Under the pieces are notes generated by a model. That model ran no database searches, had not been told where the DNA came from, and was given only the letters and a program-made list of their open reading frames with translations. From DATBGO01 sp963695645 (GTDB lineage Bacteria; Actinomycetota; Actinomycetes; Streptosporangiales; Streptosporangiaceae): 64,000 nucleotides of DNA. A program made the translations under genes and the position numbers. Numbering within the stretch: position 1 is the stretch's first letter; the number at the start of each line of letters is the position of its first letter. Positions 60,271-64,000 of this stretch are shown here, in pieces. Location of the stretch: the NCBI GenBank assembly GCA_963695645.1, contig CAVOHC010000006.1, positions 186,001 through 250,000 on the forward strand. Direction: 5' to 3'.

Positions 60271-61035
60271 ATGAGCGATCGTGTGCAGGGAAATGCCGCC
60301 AGCCGGGTCACCACCGTGCCCAGGCCGGCTGACCCGTACGAGGGACCGGAGTCACCCGGCAGGCCGCAGTCGCTCGCGCCCCAGGTGACGGGGATCTCGT
60401 GGGAAGGGACCGTCCCGGGGCCGTCGGTCCCGAGGCCGTCGGTCCCGAGGCCGTCGGTCCCGAGGCCGTCAGCACCACCTGTGCCAACGGCACCAATGCC
60501 GGTGACACCGGCGCTGGTCACGTCCCGGACGGCTGAAGTCCGGCTGCCGCAACCCAGTCCGATTCCCAGCAGGGCTTCGGTCCGGGACGAGTTGGACGCT
60601 GTCTTAACCGGGGTGCCGCTCAGTACCGGGGACCGTCAGTTCCTCGGCAAGCTGGTGCACTGGGACAAGCGGAAAGCGGCTTCGGCGGCCTCTCTGCTCA
60701 GGCGTGCGCGACTCGCGGGACGCAATGAGGCCGGGCTCACTGCGGTTCAGTTAGAGACGGTTCTGGCCGCGCTCAAGGACGCTGTGGTTCATCGCGTTGC
60801 GGGCGTCGATACGGTCGGCTGCTGGGACTGCGATAAAGTCCGGGGCGGGCGCTGCGCCGAACATTCGAGGGATTTCGAGCGGGCACGGGACTACGCCGAT
60901 CTGGCGGCCCTGCTCTCCGCAGGCGGAATTCTGCCCCACCTCGACAACGAGCACGCCACGGGTCCAGCTCCGACGCCAATCCAGCGGCCGACCGACATCT
61001 CGGGCTACCGGCGCCGGGCTCCGATCGTGTCCTGA
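60271..61035 (+). CDS. Hypothetical protein with PSVPR repeat and CxxC region
   Basis: A 254-residue protein of unknown function. The first 110 residues are disordered and Pro/Ser-rich, with PSVPR encoded three times by a 15-bp DNA repeat (60421-60465). The C-terminal 140 residues look folded, with helices (VRDELDAVL, FLGKLVHWDKRKAASAASLL), a Cys/His patch GCWDCDKVRGGRCAEH that could bind metal, and a closing acidic segment. ATG 60271 follows GAGGAGG...GGAG; an earlier in-frame start at 60226 is less likely. Family not recognised. Confidence 0.6.
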   Translation: MSDRVQGNAASRVTTVPRPADPYEGPESPGRPQSLAPQVTGISWEGTVPGPSVPRPSVPRPSVPRPSAPPVPTAPMPVTPALVTSRTAEVRLPQPSPIPSRASVRDELDAVLTGVPLSTGDRQFLGKLVHWDKRKAASAASLLRRARLAGRNEAGLTAVQLETVLAALKDAVVHRVAGVDTVGCWDCDKVRGGRCAEHSRDFERARDYADLAALLSAGGILPHLDNEHATGPAPTPIQRPTDISGYRRRAPIVS

Positions 61036-61045
61036 GAGCTACGCT

Positions 61046-61074
61046 GGGCCGCCGCTGACTACTGCCCGGCGGTC
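61046..61074. terminator. Possible bidirectional terminator
   Basis: GCCGCCG (61048-61054) can pair with CGGCGGT (61067-61073, one G-T pair). It sits between the convergent hypothetical gene and yajQ. Weak. Confidence 0.3.
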
Positions 61075-61075
61075 G

Positions 61076-61570
61076 CTAGCGATAGTTGACGAACTGGAGC
61101 GCCAGGTCGAATTCTTTGTCCTTCAGCAGGCTGATGACCTGCTGAAGCTCGTCCTTCTTCTTGGAAGAGACGCGTAGCTCGTCGCCCTGCACCTGGGCCC
61201 GGATGCCTTTCGGCCCCTCGTCCCTGATGATCTTCGATATCTTTCTCGAGTCGTCTTGGGAGATGCCTTCCTTCAGGGTTACGGCAAGCCGGTACTCCTT
61301 GCCCGATGGCCTCGGCTCGCCCGGGTCGAGGACCTTCAGCGAGACCGAGCGCTTGACCAGCTTCTCCTTGAAGACGTCGAGCACAGCTCTGGCTCGTTCC
61401 TCGCTGTTAGCCTTGATCTCTACGGCGTGATCTCCCGACCAGGCGATGGACGCACCCACGCCACGGAAATCGAATCGGGTGCCGATCTCCTTGGCAGCCT
61501 GGTTAAGGGCGTTGTCGACTTCCTGCCGGTTGATCTTGGATACGATGTCGAAAGAGGATTCGGATGCCAC
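61076..61570 (-). CDS. yajQ: YajQ family nucleotide-binding protein
   Basis: A 164-residue cytosolic protein of the UPF0234/YajQ family, two ferredoxin-like domains. ESSFDIVSKINRQEVDNALN, FDFRG and LRVSSKKKDELQQVI...FDLALQFVNYR at the C-terminus are the family's hallmarks. Some members bind cyclic di-GMP or nucleic acids; the exact job here is unknown. Start fixed by the conserved N-terminus. Confidence 0.94.
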   Translation of the reverse strand: MASESSFDIVSKINRQEVDNALNQAAKEIGTRFDFRGVGASIAWSGDHAVEIKANSEERARAVLDVFKEKLVKRSVSLKVLDPGEPRPSGKEYRLAVTLKEGISQDDSRKISKIIRDEGPKGIRAQVQGDELRVSSKKKDELQQVISLLKDKEFDLALQFVNYR

Positions 61571-61712
61571 GAGTCCCAGGTTAGACGCCTAGCACCCGCG
61601 TGCGCATACTGGCGGGACGTAACGGCGTAACGGCCTGGGAACAGGGTCCGCGTGCGGCCTGCGAGCGTGACTTCCGCTATCCTTCACTTTGCCGTCCAGC
61701 GAAGCGGCGCCA

Positions 61713-61797
61713 GGCAGGTTGCCCGAGTGGCCAAAGGGAGCGGTCTGTAAAACCGTCGGCTAAGCCTACGTTGGTTCGAACCCAACACCTGCCACCA
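61713..61797 (+). tRNA. tRNA-Tyr (anticodon GTA)
   Basis: Class II tRNA with a long variable arm. Acceptor GGCAGGT (61713-61719) pairs with ACCTGCC (61787-61793), A61794 is the discriminator and CCA (61795-61797) is encoded. The anticodon stem CGGT/ACCG encloses the loop CTGTAAA, anticodon GTA. The T arm is GTTGG-TTCGAAC-CCAAC. A decayed gene and AT-rich DNA follow, as at tRNA integration sites. Confidence 0.93.
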
Positions 61798-62009
61798 GCA
61801 AAACCCCAGCTCAAGCGTGGTACAGAGCGATCTTGCCCGTCGGCTCAGGGAGCGGTCTGAGATACCGCTGCGTCTGTCTGGAGGACCGAGAGAATCCCGC
61901 GTCTGGCCAGGTCGGAGCGTTAGCGCCTCGACCCGAGCAGAGAGCTGCACAGCCGCGGCGTTGCTCGGCGTGGTTGAGCTGTGGTTGAGCCAAGGCATGT
62001 CGGCGGGGG
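61798..62009. other. Spacer after tRNA-Tyr
   Basis: About 210 bases without a supportable gene. It repeats 13 bases of the tRNA anticodon arm (AGGGAGCGGTCTG, 61847-61859), possibly a scrap of a former tRNA copy. Confidence 0.35.
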
Positions 62010-62676
62010 CTAACGCGCTGGCCAGACGCCTCGCCGGAACAGCCCGTCTGGGTCGATCCCTCGGCGTACGAGGTCGACGAAGGCCGCACGCTCCTCGTCC
62101 ATCCATCGTCCCGGGTTGGCGCGATCCTCGATGAAGGTCGGGACGACGCGGCCCGTGTCCCATGGCGCTAGCGCGGTACGCGCCTGCGCCAGGTAACGAC
62201 GGATGGCCGCCGCCTGCCCCGCATCGGCGGGGAACCCGAGCGCGTAGTAGCAGTACGCACCCTCCAGGTGATTGAGGGCACTACCTGCAGCAGCCTCGTC
62301 GGCAAAGGCGCCGCCCAGCTGCCGTAGCTCGCTCGACACCAGGGGTGACTGCGAATCCGCGCTCGACAGAAAAGCCCGCTGGCCACGCTCGTCAAGGTCG
62401 CCGAGCACCATGTGGTCGGCGACGGCCGGAAGCGGATCGACGGGGCCATATGCGTGTGCGGGACATCCAGCGTCGTCGCGGCACGCCAGGTGGACAGCAG
62501 AGGCGTGGCCACGCCACGCATGCGGCCGAGCAGATCATCGACCCTTGCCGAGACGACGGGTACCTCAGCGGACGTCGTCGCCAGCGCCGCTCCGTCCAGG
62601 CAAACCACCGGACCGTGAGTCAGTGGTTCAGGGATACCGGGAAGCGGCGGCAGGCGAATGTGATCCGGAGTAGACA
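62010..62676 (-). pseudogene. Remnant of an FAD-linked (PCMH/BBE-type) oxidoreductase
   Basis: The minus strand keeps the C-terminal half of a BBE-type FAD oxidoreductase in two frames. The upstream part reads LPPLPGIPEPLTHGPVVCLDG and VDDLLGRMRGVATPLLSTW. The downstream part reads PLPAVADHMVLGDLDERG, LVSSELRQLGGAF, CYYALGFPADAG, LAPWDTGRVVPTFIED and GIDPDGLFRRGVWP. A frame change near 62445 separates them. The FAD-binding N-terminal domain is absent, so it is truncated and frameshifted. Confidence 0.65.
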
Positions 62677-63193
62677 TGGAAGCCCCCTCGCGCCGAAGAA
62701 CGCACCACGCTTGGCTGACGTGCGGAACAAGTCCAACAGCGTGGACGGCGAGCGAGCCCGTGCCCCCTGGGCTCACACAATGCCCCGTTATCAGCGACCC
62801 GGACGCAGTGAAGCTGAATCGCCTACCCGCCTTTCTCGAGGCGGGACTGTGCGCGTTCTTCGGGCCTCTCTCTCACTCAGCGTCATGCTCTCGATCGACA
62901 TAGCCAACGCCGATCTAGGACCAGTCCGAGTCGCGGCCTGGGGAGAGGCACAGGCCGACAGGCCTGTCGATCTTGCGCCGCGACCGACAGGCGCCACGTC
63001 ACGCTTGCGCCATATGTGGCGAGATGCGAGCGCTTAGAGTGCCCAGCAGAGGTGCATACTCATGCATCATGATGTAGCACTCGCCTCCGCGCCGCTACCG
63101 ATCATTCTCGAAGTTAAAACCCTTCCAGTGTGACTGAACAGGTTGGATAATGCTCGTTATCAGAACTCGTCATGTCGTGACACTAAGGAGGAG
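62677..63193. other. Gene-free stretch at the edge of AT-rich DNA
   Basis: Roughly 515 bases. The left part keeps the high-GC character, but I see no further oxidoreductase sequence; after about 63050 the DNA becomes visibly richer in A and T. No gene can be supported. Confidence 0.4.
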
Positions 63194-63286
63194 ATGCATA
63201 TACCTATAGTGAAGCTTCTCGAGACCAGATGGGCGGCATGGGTTGACTGGGCAAGAGACTTTTCATGGTGCAGGAGTTACTATTGA
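63194..63286 (+). CDS. Possible 30-residue Trp-rich small ORF
   Basis: ATG 63194 to TGA 63286, preceded by AAGGAGGAG, a strong but closely spaced Shine-Dalgarno sequence. Four of thirty residues are Trp (TRWAAWVDWARDFSW). Without comparison it cannot be told from chance. Confidence 0.25.
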   Translation: MHIPIVKLLETRWAAWVDWARDFSWCRSYY

Positions 63287-63449
63287 TGTCTCTGGGCAAG
63301 AATCTCACCGGCCCTGGGTAGAATTATGTTTCTTAACTTTCTACAAGCCAGCGAGAATTCCATAATCAGAACTGCTTTAATTACCTGGATAAGCTAAATA
63401 TCACTCGGTTTTAATACGAGTAATCGAGAAACCTGAACGGGGGGCACGA
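63287..63449. other. AT-rich intergenic stretch
   Basis: About 160 AT-rich bases, presumably containing the promoter of the following gene. I see nothing else in it. Confidence 0.35.
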
Positions 63450-64000
63450 ATGACGAACCAGTTTCAAGCCCTGTCGGAAGCCATAAGCGAACCAATAACG
63501 AAAGCGTACCGAGTAGGTGGATTTGGCCTAGCCTTTCTGCTGCTTGGCGCTCTCATGATCTTCGCGGGGGCCGTTTTCTCGGTTGGCCCCCTAGTGTATC
63601 CCCTCGCAGGTATCGGACTAGTTCTTATACTCATCCCTTGCTATTTCTTCTATGCGAAAGAAATTAGACCAATATCTATAGCTCAAAAGGCACTCAAGCA
63701 GAGCAGCGAGATGGTCGACGCTGTGCAAGACTCTGCAATGGAGGTAACCGGCCTTATCCACAGTCTACAAGCTCTGGCATTTAAACATCGAGATCAGCTG
63801 TCAAGCGTACTTGGCGCAGTTCAGCCACAGATAAAGGAGATTCCTGGCCTGGATAAACTATCACCGGCGCAATTGCTCATTCAATCAGGTGATCTGGATA
63901 AGAATATCGTCTTTGGCACTACTTTCGTCAAGGCGATCGTAGAGAATCTTCAAGAGGCCTTAATTCATAACGATGCGAAGCAAATTGAGATCTATCTGGA
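63450..64000 (+). CDS. Membrane protein of unknown function, cut by the window end
   Basis: Open from ATG 63450 to the end of the window (183 codons visible, no stop). Hydrophilic N-terminus, then two hydrophobic segments (FGLAFLLLGALMIFAGAVF and PLAGIGLVLILIPCYFFY), then a cytosolic-looking helical region (AQKALKQSSEMVDAVQDSAM, FKHRDQLSSVLG) likely to form a coiled coil. Codon choice uses A/T-ending codons freely, including TTA, unlike every other gene in the window, so horizontal acquisition is likely. GGGG precedes the start. Family not recognised. Confidence 0.6.
   Translation, partial: MTNQFQALSEAISEPITKAYRVGGFGLAFLLLGALMIFAGAVFSVGPLVYPLAGIGLVLILIPCYFFYAKEIRPISIAQKALKQSSEMVDAVQDSAMEVTGLIHSLQALAFKHRDQLSSVLGAVQPQIKEIPGLDKLSPAQLLIQSGDLDKNIVFGTTFVKAIVENLQEALIHNDAKQIEIYL

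Noticed and set aside
61847..61859. Second copy of part of the tRNA-Tyr anticodon arm
   Set aside because: Only 13 identical bases and no cloverleaf can be drawn, so it is not a tRNA gene or a proven attachment site.

Overview
This 64 kb window comes from the chromosome of a high-GC actinobacterium. The evidence is the very high G+C content, frequent GTG and TTG starts, 4-bp ATGA/GTGA stop-start overlaps, and actinobacterial gene orders: glmU-prs, ctc(rplY)-pth, menG-menJ-nuoA-N-polyprenyl diphosphate synthase, and korAB. I cannot name the species. A deep-branching actinomycete, for example of Streptosporangiales type, would fit.

Layout. (1) Positions 1-7.9 kb: tRNA-Gln, a GlmU lacking its acetyltransferase half, prs, a 961-residue AfsR-type SARP/NB-ARC/TPR regulator followed by a 52-residue repeat peptide, then the L25/Ctc protein and peptidyl-tRNA hydrolase. 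(2) 8-31.6 kb: a large cell-surface polysaccharide locus. It holds a priming glycosyl-phosphotransferase directly followed by cysQ-cysD-cysN (sulfate activation and PAP removal). After a decayed stretch (12.8-16.2 kb) with a multiply frameshifted glycosidase and recombinase and phosphoesterase fossils come an APH-fold protein, an Alg14/Alg13-like (PssD/PssE) pair, a secreted propeller/LamG protein, a GH26-like lipoprotein, a Wzz-like protein with a degenerate kinase domain, a fused Wzy-Wzx protein, a sulfotransferase, a GT2, a PAP2-like membrane protein and a frameshifted second propeller protein. Together these suggest a sulfated exopolysaccharide. (3) 31.8-51.3 kb: menaquinone and complex I module (menG, menJ, nuoABCDEFGHIJKLMN, polyprenyl diphosphate synthase). 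A near-perfect Rex operator lies in front of menJ-nuo, and a tandem duplication at the 5' end of nuoF has created a small coupled ORF. (4) 51.4-61.6 kb: two LppX/LprG-like lipoproteins, a small membrane protein, a methyltransferase, a class-A beta-lactamase-like protein, a crotonase, the 2-oxoacid:ferredoxin oxidoreductase korAB, a hypothetical protein and YajQ. (5) 61.7-64 kb: tRNA-Tyr, a decayed FAD-oxidoreductase remnant, then visibly AT-richer DNA with a truncated membrane protein, probably the edge of an integrated island.

How the genes fit together. menG and menJ finish menaquinone, the polyprenyl synthase supplies its tail, Nuo reduces it, and KorAB makes reduced ferredoxin from a 2-oxoacid. 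In the polysaccharide locus, CysDN makes APS, an APS kinase that is not in this window would make PAPS, the sulfotransferase would use PAPS, and CysQ would clear the product PAP. No CRISPR array and no intact insertion sequence was seen.
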